Assembly: GCF_037038585.1 (NCBI RefSeq)
Contig: NC_092523.1
Span: forward strand, 47,075,501-47,139,500
Direction of reading: 5' to 3'
Length of the DNA: 64,000 nucleotides
Source: Patagioenas fasciata
Lineage: Eukaryota; Chordata; Aves; Columbiformes; Columbidae
In this document: positions 12,558-27,419 of the stretch, in pieces
How the letters are laid out: each line of letters opens with the position of its first letter
Position numbering within the stretch: position 1 is the first letter of the stretch
Translations under genes and position numbers: made by a program
The notes under the pieces: model-generated
Databases searched by the model: none
What the model was told of the DNA's origin: nothing
What the model saw: only the letters and a program-made list of their open reading frames with translations

Positions 12558-14528
12558 AGAAACAGTAGTGTGCCTTGTAAGTACTCCTTTGTTTAGCTTT
12601 AAGATGGTCTAAGCATCAAAAAGAGAGAAAACTAGTATATCAGAATAGTTGTGAAGGCAATGGGTGTGGTTTCATTCTGCCTTTCCCCAAAAACCCTCTC
12701 ATGAAGTCTCCACTTCTAAGTTCTCTTTCTCACTGAGGATCCCACTGAGTAGAAAAGCATTCCTAGATATTTCTTGCAATCTCTAGCCTTGATAATTTAC
12801 CTTATCATTTATATTCTTATGCAGCTGAAACACCAAGAGCACATTCATAGAATGCAAACAGAGCTGGTTTGAGGTATAACCATTTCTCAATTTCTATTTA
12901 AACTTATATTCAGCACATATTCTCAGAAATACATAGTAAGTGTAAACGCATGATAAATGTCAGGCAGACCTTACTGCCAAGTCTTAGAGATCAGCCATTA
13001 TGGTAAAAAGAAACTCCATACTGGTGGTCCATATAGATTGGGACCCAACCCAACTGCAGCTCACTGGGATTAGAAATCCCTTTTTTAGCTCAATTTTTAA
13101 AAGTTATTCTTTCTAGATAAGTATGTGTTCATGCATGTGTGAGTATACATACAGACAAGAAGGTCTCCTTTAAAAAATGACATTTTAGTTTTTTCTTCTA
13201 TTTATACAGAAATTACACTAATGGTAAAGCATATATGATTTGGGGGAAAATATGTCCAGCTGTTTACTCATCACTCTCAGTGCAAGTAACCACAGTGGCA
13301 GTGTGGGTTTCAGCATGTGGTTTGATGTACACCAATATGTTAATTTTGGTGGCTAGTTAAACAGTACTCTTTCTGGACTTTCCACAAAACTCTTAAAAAA
13401 AATTAAGTGTCTTAGTCCCTACATTATGTCGTACTAAACAGAAGTATACAGTTCAGAAGAGGACAAGTACTTAGGTGTTGCTTGCAATTCACGAATCCCA
13501 GGGCAGACAAACGCCAGAAGACACATCATCCAGTATCTCTGGCTGAAGAACTTTTCTGGAACAAAACTCCCAGAAGAAACAGAGAAGACAAGGAGCTTAT
13601 CTAGGCCCATATACTGCAAGTGCAAAAAATAAGACAATGCTTTCTGCAAAAGAAAGGCCATAAAGGTGTCACTTTCTCTGTTTTTGTGAGTTTGGGGGTT
13701 TTTTTGCTTGGCTGTGGTTTGTTGGGAGTTTTTTTGGTTGGTTGGTTTTAGGTTTTTCAATATATATTCGCAAGGTTCTTTAGGAACATTCCTGCAATCT
13801 CTAAAACAGAAGCACAGAAGGAGCTCTCAGAGAGTTGCAATAAAATCTGGTTTCCATTTTGGATGCATGTTTCCCAGTACAGTATCTTATTATTTTCTTG
13901 GTCCTCTATATTCCACAAAATTTAATCATGAAAGAGACAGTAATGACAAGCACTGAGAACTACAGAAATTCCTTAGATTCTAACCTACATAATATGCAAG
14001 GTTGCCATGCCATGAGGTTAGAAGATTAAAAGATCTTCCTCTGCCTAAAAGCAACAATGATTTTTATACTATTTTATTCAATATTTTGCTTTATTCTCTC
14101 ACAGATTTTAATTTGTTTGTTGTCAGGTTTTTGTTTAAGTTCTGTCTTTACAATCAAGACTTTACAAAACAAACTGAAACCACAGCTCTTTGTGTATTAT
14201 TTAGAAGCCACAGTGCGTATTCCCATGACAACAAATAAGAGATAAAGATAAAGAAAGTGTAGCAGAAGGAGGCAAAATATTGAAAAAACCAAACATAGGA
14301 CAAGGATGCAAAGCATGAAGAACAGATGGCCAGGGTCTGTGCAAGGAATCCATGATGATGGGAGAATCAGGAAGGCTTGGATAAAGAGGTGGGAACACAG
14401 CTGAAAATAACAGTACATGAAAAAAGGAAAGACAGGTCAATAAGGATAATGGAGATGGAGGAAGGATGAATATAGATGATACAACTGAGAGGTAAGAGCA
14501 AATGGCAGATGACAGGTTATAGGGCACT

Positions 14529-14548
14529 AAAAAAAAAAAAAAAAAAAA
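14529..14548. repeat. A homopolymer, about 20 bases
   Basis: Uninterrupted A run in MND1 intron 4, preceded by purine-rich sequence (about 14.24-14.5 kb). This purine bias makes the minus strand pyrimidine-rich and open for 178 codons, which I regard as chance. Confidence 0.9.
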
Positions 14549-14757
14549 GCAGAATTTGCAAGTGTTTTGTACATATGATGGCAGAGGATGACATCTGGCC
14601 AAATACAGTGACTCGCTTTCCCACTCACCAGCTGTAGCAAAGCCTGATTGAAAAGAAGTACAGTAGCAGATGGAAGATTTCAATCTTTGGAGCAATCTTG
14701 GAACATTTTTCAAGGGAACTGGCAAATAATTTCTCAAAGAACTCTAACCACCCTGTG

Positions 14758-14815
14758 AGAATCACAGAACAGTTGGGGTTGGGAGGGATCTCTGGAGATC
14801 ATCTAGTCCAACCGC
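14758..14815 (-). mobile_element. CR1 3'-end fragment, short
   Basis: The plus strand carries AATCACAGAACAGTTGGGG, then GGGATCTCTGGAGATCATCTAGTCCAACC. This is the reverse complement of the CR1 3' UTR end, so the copy is in minus orientation. Only about 60 bases remain, the shortest type of 5'-truncated insertion or a remnant of a larger one. Confidence 0.82.
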
Positions 14816-15779
14816 CTTGCTAAAGCAAAAAAATCTGACTGCTTCAAATCACGGTGAGATTGATCTGGAGAAAAAGCAGCTTAATGTCTCCCCTCTATGT
14901 TGCTTAAGAGAGATGCATGGTCAGACACATGAACAACCTTCTGCCACAAATCTAACTGACCAGGTGTGGAAAACAAGTCCAGAAAGAGATATTTTACTGT
15001 ACTAAAAAGTTTCATGTCTCCAGTCTAACTCCTTCAAAACAGCATATGATTAAGCAAGATGCAAGAAAGCTGGAAAAACTGTCATGCAGAGGAAAGCTGT
15101 TCAAAGAAGGAAGACTAAAAACATGAAAACAATTCTCCATGAGAAGATTCTCAGTGTTTGCAAAATATGCTGGAAGCCTACAAAAAGACAGATCAATGAA
15201 GTAACTATCAGCTATAAAACAGGAGAGTTGGGAACCCGTTCCTTTTACAGACCACTGTGGTCAATTAACTGACCACTGGCCTAACTTCGACACTAACTCA
15301 ACCGAAAGTCCCCCAAAGGTATGTTCCTTCCTACTTTGCACAGGTCTCACAATGTTTAGTTACACATTTGTGCAGCAGTTTGCATGTACCAAGTGCTCCG
15401 TGCCGATGACAACCATCAGTTCCATCATGGACCTTGGGGAGCAGTTTGTATCAAAGGACACAGATTAGATATCTACAGGTAACTTATAATTTACTATGCA
15501 TGCATTATTACCGGAATTCCACTTTGGCAAATTGGTGATGTACATTTGGAAGAGGAACATTTAACCCTGACACACAACAACAGCAGGGTTCATTTCTCCT
15601 TCTCAAAACTTGCCTGATACTGGCTCTAACTTGCTGTCCTGGCTCTACACTTGATTTTTTTTCTCCAGCAAACATTTTTGTTGGTCGTATTCCTTCTGAC
15701 TCCTTGTTCTTAGCCACTCTAACCACCAATATCCCACCAAACATGTAGCTTGTCTCCCTAGCATATTAAAATATCTACA

Positions 15780-15915
15780 AACCTGGTGTAAGCCATGCAA
15801 ACACAGGCCCTAATACGTACACTGGACATGAATCGAACCAAGGTCTTCTACGCCAACCACCGGGAGCATTCACAGCCGTTATCCCACTGTCATTATGGTC
15901 TGACAGAGGAATATC
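15780..15915 (-). repeat. tRNA-derived SINE-like remnant (Pol III A/B-box words)
   Basis: The minus strand contains GGTTCGATTC (15830-15839), a perfect B-box core. About 50 bases before it is ATGACAGTGGGATAAC, a fair A-box. The spacing suits a tRNA-derived promoter. The T-arm and acceptor stems do not pair and the length is wrong, so it is not a working tRNA gene. I favour the tRNA-like head of an old SINE; family not identified and limits approximate. Confidence 0.35.
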
Positions 15916-18900
15916 GTATGCCAACTTTTCTTTCAGCCAAAACACTCAACCAAAAATGGTATTAAAAACTACTGCTATTGTGAGCACCACTCACTGTGGC
16001 GCTACAGAAGAATTTAAGACATCCATTTCTTAATTGTTTGTAACTTTGCAAAGTTAGTTACTTTGGGTTTGAAGCTCACTATGCTTTGTTTCAGGCAAGA
16101 GCTTGTTTGCTTTTGGCTTACACAAGAGTGTTAGGGTGGCGTTTGCAATAGATGGCTGTACTTCTTTCCAATGTTAAAACTAACCCACCAATGAAAATCT
16201 TAAATGGAATTGACAGAAAGCATGGAGAGAAAGAACTTCAAAGCATTCCTCTAGATTTTAAAGAAAGATTAAAAAATCTGAAACCAGAAAGTAGACTAAT
16301 AACATATAGAGAGTAAAACTGCAAAGATTAACAGCCAAAGAACCATCTGAACATATTGAAAACAGACCTGCTGTGTTAAAAGAAATACGCAGAACATCAC
16401 TAGAAGAAACTACTCAGCAATCATTGCAGATTAAAACAATAAAACTTAAAAGAGAAAAAAAAAAGTAGTGCAACAATGTGCAGAATTGCTTTCTGAATGA
16501 CTACACAAAGTAAGCACACTACTTCTTTTATACACACAGTCACAAATGCAGTCATGCCAAGGCCTCCAAGTACACAGAAGAAAACTTTTAAGCTAGCTAA
16601 CCATGCTGGCTGTGGAGCAGAGACTGCTACCGTGCACTGTAGGATTGTCACTTCTGCTCCGCACCCAGGATGCCCAGGTACCACTTCTGAAATGCCATTT
16701 TTGCATGTAACCCATCAGCGAACTGAACCACAACAGGAGCAGGTCCCAGGTTCACCAGGACTTTAGTCAGGGGCATCAGGTACTTTTAGTGAAGCACAAA
16801 CAGCAAACAAACACTTGTTATGTAAGCATAATTAAGAGATCTTTTTTCTTTTAAGGTTTGTGAACAGAAGAGAAAAGCAACATGCAATGTCTCACCCCAA
16901 GTCACTGTAAGTCACTTCAGCTGTACAAAGTAGGGAATCATGTTTGCTGAGACGTAGAAGGAGCATGAGAGAAGCAACTGGGAGACTGCAATGGTTCAAG
17001 AAATACAGATAAGAACAAGAGTAGAGTTTAAAGCAATAGAGAATAAGAATTTTTAACTCGGAAATCAAAGAATAAATGAACAAGTTTGTTTGTTTTTTTT
17101 TTTCAGCAAGAAAACACCATAAAATGGATGGCAAACAGACTGCAGAAAAAGAGAAGAGGCAGAGTTAGTGCCCACCATATTTCTATACTCACAATATTTT
17201 TTCTTCTTAAATTCTGCATTATAGGTATGCTGGAGAAAAGTTCAATACAAGAACTCTCTTCTCTCTATGCATACTACATATTTTACCATAAGAAGATTAC
17301 CTCATTTTTAATGTAGTCTTTGAAAGGGTCAGTTCAAAAACTTCAAAGAAGGTAGGGAATAAATATAGTTTTCTGGAGAAAAAGGAACCCCAAAACAAGT
17401 TACATTTGCTATTCAAAATGAAGGGCTAGTGCACTGTTTCCTTTAAGTAAATAATGCTTGTTCCAAAATACTATGCTATTAATTCTGCCAATGTGCAAGT
17501 TCTGTATTTTTAAAGTAGTACTGAAGAGGTTACAAGTGAGTATTTTATAGTTTTGGATTGTAAGTTATATCAGTGATTTTAAAAAAGTATCAGACACTCA
17601 AGCTAAGTGAAAGTTTTTTTCAGGGATCTAACTGAAAAAATATCTGACTCTACATGCAATGGTCTGACAAAGGACTATAAAAATGCTCAAAAGGAAAAAA
17701 GAGAATGTTGAAGTTAGATCTCTGCGCTCATAAGCAGTATTTATATGTTTTGCTAGAGTAGTCATGCAAGTAATACTCATTTACTTGCCCCTCCCACAAA
17801 CACAATCCATTTCATGTTTCAAGATTAAATTTAGGCCTATAATCCTGACTTATTTAGCATGTTAACACATGAGAGTGAGACTGAGATAGCACATGGTAAA
17901 TTAAGCATGGCTCTGTTCTCAGGTCATGCTGAGTATGAGTCCTTCTTACTTCAATGGCTTTTGGATAATGAAAAAGAATGTACAGAGTATCCAGAAGAAA
18001 GAAATGAGAAATTCTCCCTCCACTGGAACCTTCACCCATCCACGTACAAACCTTATATTGCTATCTGCAGTTATTTGAAATATTATTACTATAATATGTG
18101 GTAAACCCCTCTATATTAAAAGCAGCTTTTAATTCAATTATTTTCCATCTTTTTAGATTTGCCATAATTGTTAAGTTAGAGTTTACCTTGACAAGATGTC
18201 TTGCCTTGAGCTTTTGTTTTTGCTCCATTTATTTGGAACACCATTTGGCAAGTATTAGTTATGCAATAGAAAATAACCACTCCAGGCCAATCTCCTTAAC
18301 AGACAAAAGGTGAAAGAAACAGTTGTGCAGGCTGAATAGAACAACTGAATTTCTCTGGCTGCTTTCAGAGTTGGCATAATTGGCACAACCTGAGGGACAG
18401 ATGGCTGTCTGCTCAGATACAAATACCAAATAAGCCCAAAAAGAAAAAAAAAAGGCTGAAATGCCTCATTCTTCAACCCTATTTCACAAATGCAAACAGT
18501 GTAATGGGTAAAGCTGAAAGAGCCAAAAGGCACTTGCATGACCTACAGACCTACAGAAAATGTTAATACCTGGACAAGAAGTATGCTTGTTACTGCACAC
18601 TAGCGTATTTACTAAACCTGCGAAGTCCAAGGTGATAGTTAACACGTCTGTTGAAGGCAGAAAGAACATTGGGCTTTTAAAGATTGCTAGCCTAATCAGC
18701 TAGGCCACACACCGACAATGCCTTCAGGGACTAAACACAGACAGTCCCAGGTTAAAACACAATATTCATCTGATATTCCCTGAGCCCAAGTTCTGTCTAG
18801 AGACAACAAAATAAGTAAACCAAAACTTTATTCCACAGGCTTTAAAAAGGTCCAAATTCTACACTGAGATATTATCAGTAAAATGCATCTATCAAATTTC

Positions 18901-21900
18901 AGAGTTTTGACAGCACTCTTACACACTCACTCTTTATGCCAATTTCATTGTTTTCAAGTAATGCTCAAACAGATAGCCAAGTCATCTCAAATTCCTCATA
19001 CAAAGAATAGTCTTTGATGGAACTACCATGTAATCAACAATAATGAGCTGTCCGACTACGTCAATAAAGACCCTTCCTCTAAAGTCTCTCTGCTTCAAAC
19101 TAACTTCACACATTTTGGTTTTGTTCTTTGGGTTTTTATTGTTTTTATTGAATTCTTTCAGAAGAGCAAAATGCTATGAAGTGAGACATATAATTGCATG
19201 CTAGTGTTTTCGTTTCTGCATGCACATTGATTTTCTGAAATAAAATTGAATGACAAGATTTTAAGGTAGAAGTCAAAGTTCAAATTAAATAAGATTACTA
19301 CTCACCGTTCCCATCAAATCCAGCTTTGAGAGTAGTCTTGCCTCCACCTTATCCCCAGGCTGCAAGCTCCTGGCCTTACAGCAGAGCCAAACTTATGGGT
19401 TTGCCAGACAGCACAGAACATCTAAGCCTTTAAACTTGCTCAGAATGCTGGGGTTTTGCTGATGTGCTGTCACTCACACCTGCCATGCTCCTGTGCATTT
19501 CAGATCAACAGTTTCACTGCAATGTCAGGAGCAGAGCCAGCAGCCAATGTGCAAGCCTCTTTGAAAAGGAAAGGTAAATTGTGTGATGACATTACCTAAA
19601 AAATTCACAGTTTCACAGAAAACACTGCTAGAAATAGCTAGTATTTTTTCTTGCATTATATCAGAATGAACATATAATATATGCTACTGGGGCACAGTAA
19701 CAATACATCCTTTTTAATGGTGCAGGATTCTTCCTTCAAATCTACTTTATATTCTTTACAGTTACTACAGAGCCAGATTTTTTTCTAAAATTGCTCTTAA
19801 ATCATGCCAATTTCAGTGTAAGCTCATGATGAAGGCAGGAAAGGAAAAACCTACGCTTCACAGTTGCCATCAATCTAGTTGTTAGTAAAAGTATGAAATT
19901 CAACTAATGAACACCAAATTAAGAGGTTGCTTAATTCTAACAGAAGTCTCCAGAGCACCGTATTTTTAGAAGCCTGCCATGACAGCAGTAACTAAGCATA
20001 CCCTCCAGGGCTTTGTAGCATGCCATTAAACATAATTCCAGAAGGCTCTAATAAGTTACAGCATTAGAAGAGTATTCTCTGTTGGACATTTTAGGACTTG
20101 CTAAATTCAGAATCATTTCAAGGCATCAACATTTTTTTAAATACAAGATGCAAAGAGGTAACAAAACCCTGGACAGTTTCAAATAAAACTTTATTAGCGC
20201 CTTCTAGGAGACTGATGCCGGGAATAGGCTTTATAGGATCAACAAAGAAATATGCATAGATATAATCAACATATTCTCAATGTTTAAATGATGCAAAGCT
20301 GCTTGCTTTTAGGACACTTCTTACTGCCACAACTCTCACTGGATAGCATGAAGTTAGTTAGCTAGTCATACCATACCAGCTTCACACTTGGCCATTTCTT
20401 TACGTGTCTAGTCCTTTATTTCAAAGAAAATGCACACATCTGTGAAAGGCTGCGGGCTGAAAATAGGAAAAGGTCAGTAATTGCCTCTGTTGGGAGAGTC
20501 ATTACTAGGTAAGTGGAATGAAAAAAATGACTATTTATTACAACGGGCATTAAAAGAGAAAACTTAGACTTATTTTTCCTGGAAAGTTGTCATTTATTAT
20601 TTTTTCTGCAATCTAATCAAACTAAATTGTAAGCATACATATTAGAGAAAGTATCTAAACAAATAATTCCTAACACAAGTCACATGCATTAGTTGCAAAA
20701 GTACTGATGTACTCCTCTGATTTTAGAGGACGATTCTATGCTATTTCCCAACATTCATAAAAAGACTAAATGATAAAAGCTACTTCAGAAAAGCTTATGA
20801 TCATTATAAACTTTACGATACTTTAAGCATACAAGTCCTTTATGCTCAATAAATGGAAAAAGTAATTTTAAAAACATACTGAATAATTAATTACTACAGC
20901 TATTAAACTGATCATAATGTGAAAATCTTGCACCCAAAAAATAAACTGCTCTATCAAAAGCATTAGGCAACAGATTGCTAAGGTGTTGCATGTGTACCTC
21001 TAGGGCTGGCCCATCACTGCCACAAGGCAAGCCTGCTGCCCCTCACCAAAACCCACCACCTCCATGGATCTGTACCTCAGCTCAGGATCGCACACTTTAA
21101 GCCAGCCATCTCTGAGCAATCGTATCTACTTGAGTTCAGAATCAGTCTCCAAACTGTGTGGAAATACCCTGACAACTGAGCCAGTCGACTGGATCAAGAA
21201 GGAGGCTGCTCAGGCTGAAACGACCTGTACAGCACAGGTTTCTCCTGCTTTAGTCAGTGGTCTCAGTCTCTGTTAAGCAACTTCCCATACAGTAATACAG
21301 TCACAGTATTTGAGGAGGAAAAATATGTCTGTTTAAAATGATAGAAATAAACTAAGCTACACCTAGAAATAAATTTATGGTTAAAATTTGAAATTTTCTG
21401 TGTGCATTCTGAATAAATAAGGTTCTCTCCTTTTAGTTATGTTGTCAAACATCTCCAGGAGGCTTCAAGCCAGATTACTCACCAATCTTATTTTCTTCCA
21501 TTAACTATTTTCAAACAATGTCCATTACTAACAATAGCATCTCCTAACATAGCATTCCCTGAGTCCTTTTTAAAAATTATTTTAAATAAATCCTTTCTCT
21601 TTTCATATTTCAATGCTCATAAACACAAACAATTTGGTACATGCGAAGTCACTGTATTTTGACAAGTTCATTCCTGGGGTTGTGTTGTTTGGTTTTAGAA
21701 AAATAGCTGCCAAAGGAGAGCTAGGATGTACTGACTTCTAAATTCCTCCCCTGGCTCAATACATGAGTCATGGGAAGTGAAAATCCCTCCTCTTACCAAC
21801 CCTAGGGCAGGGATTTAAGGAATGAAACATCAACTAATCTCTTTTATCTTAACACTGGCCCAATGCAACGCTTAGTGGGAGAAAAAAAAAAATTGCCAGA

Positions 21901-23168
21901 AACTCTCCCCAGGTCTCTGTTGCTTACATGTTTCTTGAAGCAAACACAGGGAACAGCATAAAAAGTCCATCCCTTATCTTGCTTTAAAAAGATTCTGTTT
22001 CATCACTGTTGCAGCACAAAGTGACACCATCCTGCTCTCAAAAGGAACAGCAGCTATAATACTGTTTGCCATTAAACTTTCTCTTCTAAAGCCTCAGAAT
22101 ACAAAAGAATAACCCACAAGAAAGCAACATCATGAGAAATGATGTAAATGTATCAATTAACAATAAAACTGTGAAAGGAACAGTTTTGAACTGAGCAGTG
22201 ACATAACTGTCACAAACCAGACTAAGAAAAGGAAGTAAACTGGTTGTTTGCCCAGCTACTGGATTACAGCACCCACAGCCAATAGTTGCACTAATAACTG
22301 CAAGATCTTTGAGGAACTTGGTATTTCACATACCTGCCTGTTAAAAATATTATATTATGCTGTGGCAATCCTCTACAACCTTATGGTTTGAGCACATATC
22401 CCTGTCATACCGAATGCCAGACACTTTGATGTCACCAAGGATCACTGAAATTGCTTCTGCCTCCCTGAAGCCCTGTAGCATCAGTACTAAACCTGCCCAG
22501 CACAACTGCAGCTGAGATCCCCTGGTCACACCAACTACGGCAAACAATGTGCTGGAGAGGTGGGACACTCCCCATGGCTTCTGGGGGTCATGGTCTGCAG
22601 GATCAGCAGCTCTTGGGTGAAAAAGGCCTCACTGTTACTAGTGACTTTAATACTTAATTCAAGCCAGCATAAAGCAAAATGCAAACAAGCATTAATTCAC
22701 CTTATCTAAAACAGACAGCACAGTTGCAAGTGTTTTATCAAAGACGTAGATGACAAAATGAAAGAAAATCTAAGCGGAATCTGTTTATACCAAGGTTCCA
22801 TGAGAAAGGTTTCTCGTTTCCTCATTCACTGACACACCATTTCCTACCTTGTAAAACTGTTGTCAAGGTTTTGGTTGCATATGTGCCTTTTCTTCAGCAG
22901 GTAACATATCCTTCACATTCATATCCTTCGTCTAGCAATATGTGCATCAGACAAATATAAAACCCAAACACGCAAGGAGACTAATTGTAGGAAACACGTT
23001 AGCAGTTCTTGCCTGAGATTACAACGTGACTGTGATTAACATGCTGGAGTTGCTCATCTCCAGTCTCCTCATTTGATGCATGCCACAAAATCAACAAAAG
23101 GCAGCAGAATCATCAATAAATTATGATCTTTCTGCTTACACTGCATAGATGAACGTCTTCTTACTTGG

Positions 23169-23187
23169 AAAAAAAAAAAAAAAAAAC
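23169..23187. repeat. A homopolymer, about 19 bases
   Basis: Uninterrupted A run followed by CCAAAACC in MND1 intron 4. The same run-plus-CCAAAAC pattern recurs at 30318. Confidence 0.9.
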
Positions 23188-26100
23188 CAAAACCTAAGCT
23201 TCCAGTATTGTTATGCTGAGAATAAACATTTAATTTTGTCAAAACATAATTGATCAAAGGCAATTCAAAACTTCAGAATCTGACCGCCAGGAAAATATTG
23301 ATGAAGAATAAAACCCCATCCTTGCACCTTTTCTTATGGAAGGAAAAAGCCTCACCCTCTCAGTAAAGCACTCACAGTTCTCTTGACGAAAGTGAAGTTC
23401 CATGAAAAATGTCTCTGCTTACAAACCCCGTTAAAAACATACTTTTCAATCTACACCCTTGCTTTAGTTTCACCATCTCATAGCTACACTAATCCAACTA
23501 TAAACTTATCTAACCAAAATGTAACTTCCAGCATCATTTACTTTCTCAGTGGCCCAATTCAGAGCTGCCTAAGTATAACCATGAGGTGAAGGATAAGCAT
23601 CTGGCAGAAGACATAAACCTTTAGGAGCAGCCATGCCACTGCAAAACAAATCAATACAAAATCCATAGGGACCTACTTAGCAATTCTTACTCTGAGAGTG
23701 ATCAGCAAAACCAAAAATTGCAGCAGATGCTACACAAACTAAAGATAGTAGCTGTCCTTCCTTTTCAAAAAAATGGGAAGGAGTCTCAACAGTAATCCTG
23801 GGTTAGAGGGCAGCACCAAGATCTAATCCTAATCAGATCGGCACAAGATTTGCCACGTACGTCAGTTCAGGAGTTAGCACCCCGCTCCAAACAACTGTCC
23901 CCACAAAAGCAAGTTGAAAGATGGGGTTGAGGGGGAAGCTATGTCAACAGAAAGTTTATTTTAAGCAGCATTTTTAATTGCCATATCTCTACACAAGGGG
24001 ATCACACTGATGACATAACTCCTACTTGAAAAAAATCTAAGGTATACACAACCACTGTGAGGTGTAACATGAAACATCCAGATAAAACTGGCTCTTCCTT
24101 ATAAATCTTGAGTCAGATTTCTTTGCTACTCAGTCTCCAAATTGGGATGTGGCTCAATCACTAAAAATCCTGAAACAAAAATTTCATTTCAAGAACAGTT
24201 CCCAGACCAGCCTCACCACCATCACAAGCTCTGCAAGATGCAGAGAGCTACGAGCAACTTTGCTAAAACATTATGAAGTACCAATGTATGCAGGCAGAAG
24301 GTTCTGTAGCAGGCCCAATTTGTCAAGTGTAAGCCACAGTGCTATGAATTAACAGAATTTGCGTCGTGAAGAAGCCTATTCTGTTCCTCCACATTATTTC
24401 AAATGTCTCAGTTCAGCGTTAGGGATCACCCCTTTCCCTTCACCACTCACCCCTGCCCTCAGCAAACAAGGACATTGCCACCTGGTAAAAAGCTTTAATT
24501 GCAACATGAACTGAACTGCTAGATTTTAAAACTTTTGCTTTAAGTAAGGTGGCTCAGTTCCAGTTTTTAACTGCTGAAGAAGGAGACCAACTCGCATAGT
24601 TGACAAGTAATCTGGACAAGACACAGAAAGAAAACATGTCTCTCAGCATGCCACAAGCTGTACACAGGAATGATCAAAGACAGGCAACGTGCAACAGAAA
24701 TGGTACAATAGGTTACTTTTTTTCTCTGCTTTGCATGTTCTGACAAGAAGTTTCATGATACTCGGTGACTGGATTTAGAAATCCTTGAGAAAACCTGTAT
24801 GTGTTCACATCATGAAAACAAACACTAAAATAAATAATTTGAACTCACAGACAGAATCTGTTATCATCTTGTAAAAATGTTCAAAGAGCTATTCATCGAA
24901 AATGCCACCTTTCCACTGTGTCAACAGCGATGTTATTTTCAGCAACTGAAAATGTTTTTCCCTGAAATGCTGAAACATTTCCATTCTCATCAGAAAAGCA
25001 AGGTAATGAATATAAATCTGTTTACAGACTCACAACATGGTCTAAAGAGAGCTCTTATATCAGTAAGCTCATACGTTAGAGCCAGGACTTGGTTTGCAAA
25101 ACTGGTAGCAAAACTATTTCTTCCAACTGGAACAGTTCTATATTGCAAAACTGGTTATATCAGGATAGTTTGTTTCCTACACAAAAATAACCATAAAATA
25201 ATATTACAATACAATAACTACATGCCTATCATATTCCATAATAGATGGGTTTATAATGTAACAGTACACTTAAAGCAGTACAGCATATGCTTGTAGATAA
25301 CCCCTGGATAATTATGGTGGAGCACATTAGGCAGATCCTGCAAGACATTCCAAGGAAGATATTCATCAGGATACGCCAGAGACCTGCTCGATCAATTATC
25401 TTTAAAATTCATTATGGGACCAGGCCCAAGAGCAAAGACAATACATATCAACTCCTTCATTCAACTACTTAGCTATTATAAACAGCATGAGCAAAACCAG
25501 AAAGTATCCAAAAGCATGCTTTGTTCAATTGCTCGGTTGGCATCTACGTTCTGGCAAAGCAGACTGGTCTAAAACGTGTGTGAATACGCTAGTAAGTTGA
25601 GTAACTTTACTAGGAAACCCCGTTCCAAGTCAGTGCAGAGGTAAACTGATCTGCCTTAGACAAAACTTCACTGGAAGAGGAATCAGTGCACTGTTACTAC
25701 CAGTCAAAAAAAAAAAAAATTTAAGTCCAGTCATGCCAGACTCTAATGTCCATGCCTGAAAACAGTACAAACATATCCATCTAAATCAAGGAAGTTTTTA
25801 ATGCCAGGACTCATTTGATGAGTTCTGAAAACAAAGGCAGTAAGCAAGCATACAAAATTGTCAGTGGGACAACTTAATATCAACCAAGTTTCAGTACACA
25901 TAAGGTATAGTTTGTATCTGTGATATGAACAGGTTACCTGAGATGCTGAGAAAGTTACTCAAAACATAAAGCAAGTCAGTTGCAAAATCTGAAATTAAAG
26001 AGTCAATGATTTTGATGACCCACACAGTACAAGAGCTCTCTCAAGCAGCATTTTCCAACTCATCCAAAGCACCTGCCTGAAAGGTCATCAATGCACAGCT

Positions 26101-27419
26101 CCGGTTAATGATGGAAGGACTGCAGTGCTTCCTCCTTACTGCCACAGACCCCTGAAGGTATCGCTGGCTCAGAAAAAACACATGAATCAGTGAATAAGGA
26201 AAAACAAAGTGAAAGTTCTAGCCAGTCTTGATCTTGAAACCTGCAGCAGACTCATCAAGCATGTGACAGAATAGCAGTACTCTCTTCCCTCTGCCAGATC
26301 CACACAAGGAGATGCACAAAATGCCTTTGGAGAGCTGTCTAGAGCACTCAGGCCAGCAATGAAAACGTTCAGGGCAAAGGGAAATGATCTTATGTTGGTT
26401 AAAAGAGACCAGTGGACTGAACTCTTTCAGGTTAGTAATGGCTGAGATTTACAAGCAGTGACAGCATAGCAAGGGATAACTGCCGAGGTTACGTCTCAGC
26501 TGGTCACACTGCCCTCTATGCATAAACAAGAACTTTCAACTGCATTGATCAGGCTATTTAATCTGCTTTGGTGAAAGGTTTTCAGGTTGACAAACTGCTT
26601 TTTTAATTCATGCTGAGGAAAAAAGCATGTTTTTATACGGTTGATTTGAAGCTTTAACGAAGTAGCTGAAGTTGACAAAGCTGTACACATGTAAGATAGC
26701 AACAGTGATTCCAGAACTATGCCTGAAGAAAATAATGTCTCTAAAAATGCATTTTGCATTAATTCAAATGGTTCTTTGATGAATGGACATAAGGGAATGT
26801 GGGACATAAGCGTGGAAAAAGCTGGCAGTGTTGTGGTGCAATCAGACCATAAAGCTAGTTTATTGATCTTCTTATCATGTACTCCAGTTGCAAATAAACT
26901 GATGAATAGATGCTTTCCCACTCCAATTAAAAGCAAAGAAGGCAGTTCCTAAAAAAACAGGAAAGAATAAGACCAATAGAACAGCAATGCTGCAACAAAA
27001 GATGCCTTGTTCTTCTGCAGAGGGTCATAACCAATTTGCTCTTCTCTCCTAACATAAGTACAATATGTGATTACACAAGTGCTCACAAATTAAGCTACCA
27101 ATAAAAACAGAGAAAAGCACAACGGCCATAAGTAGTATCCATTGCCACATTTACTCAGGATATCCATTTTTGTCCTCTCATGGCTTTTAGATCATTATTC
27201 CATGATGACCTACATATATAAAAGACACATAATAGCATACGTTGCCTTAATATTTTGAGGAAGTCCTTAAATTATGTTTTGCATCATGAATAACATGCTT
27301 TCAGCAGCAAGTAGACAAGAAATCCTCTCAAGCTCAAATGAGCAATCTTCAAAACTTTTCTGAAGTGATAGCAAGATAAAGTCAAACCACACGTGCCACA
27401 TGATTCCTGTAGTAAAATC

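Noticed and set aside
14201..14737. 178-codon minus frame
   Set aside because: It exists because the plus strand is purine-rich and contains a 20-base A run (poly-Phe on the minus strand). No domain, splice context or codon bias.
15780..15915. Working tRNA gene on the minus strand
   Set aside because: The B-box is perfect, but the T-arm, acceptor stem and overall length do not support a cloverleaf, so I list it only as a SINE-like remnant.
24877..25296. 139-codon plus frame in MND1 intron 4
   Set aside because: No motif recognised, AT-rich codon content equals the surrounding intron, and no sign of a processed gene.
26496..26936. 146-codon minus frame in MND1 intron 4
   Set aside because: No recognisable family, no acceptor or donor at suitable places and no retroelement context. 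Also overlapped by an open plus frame.
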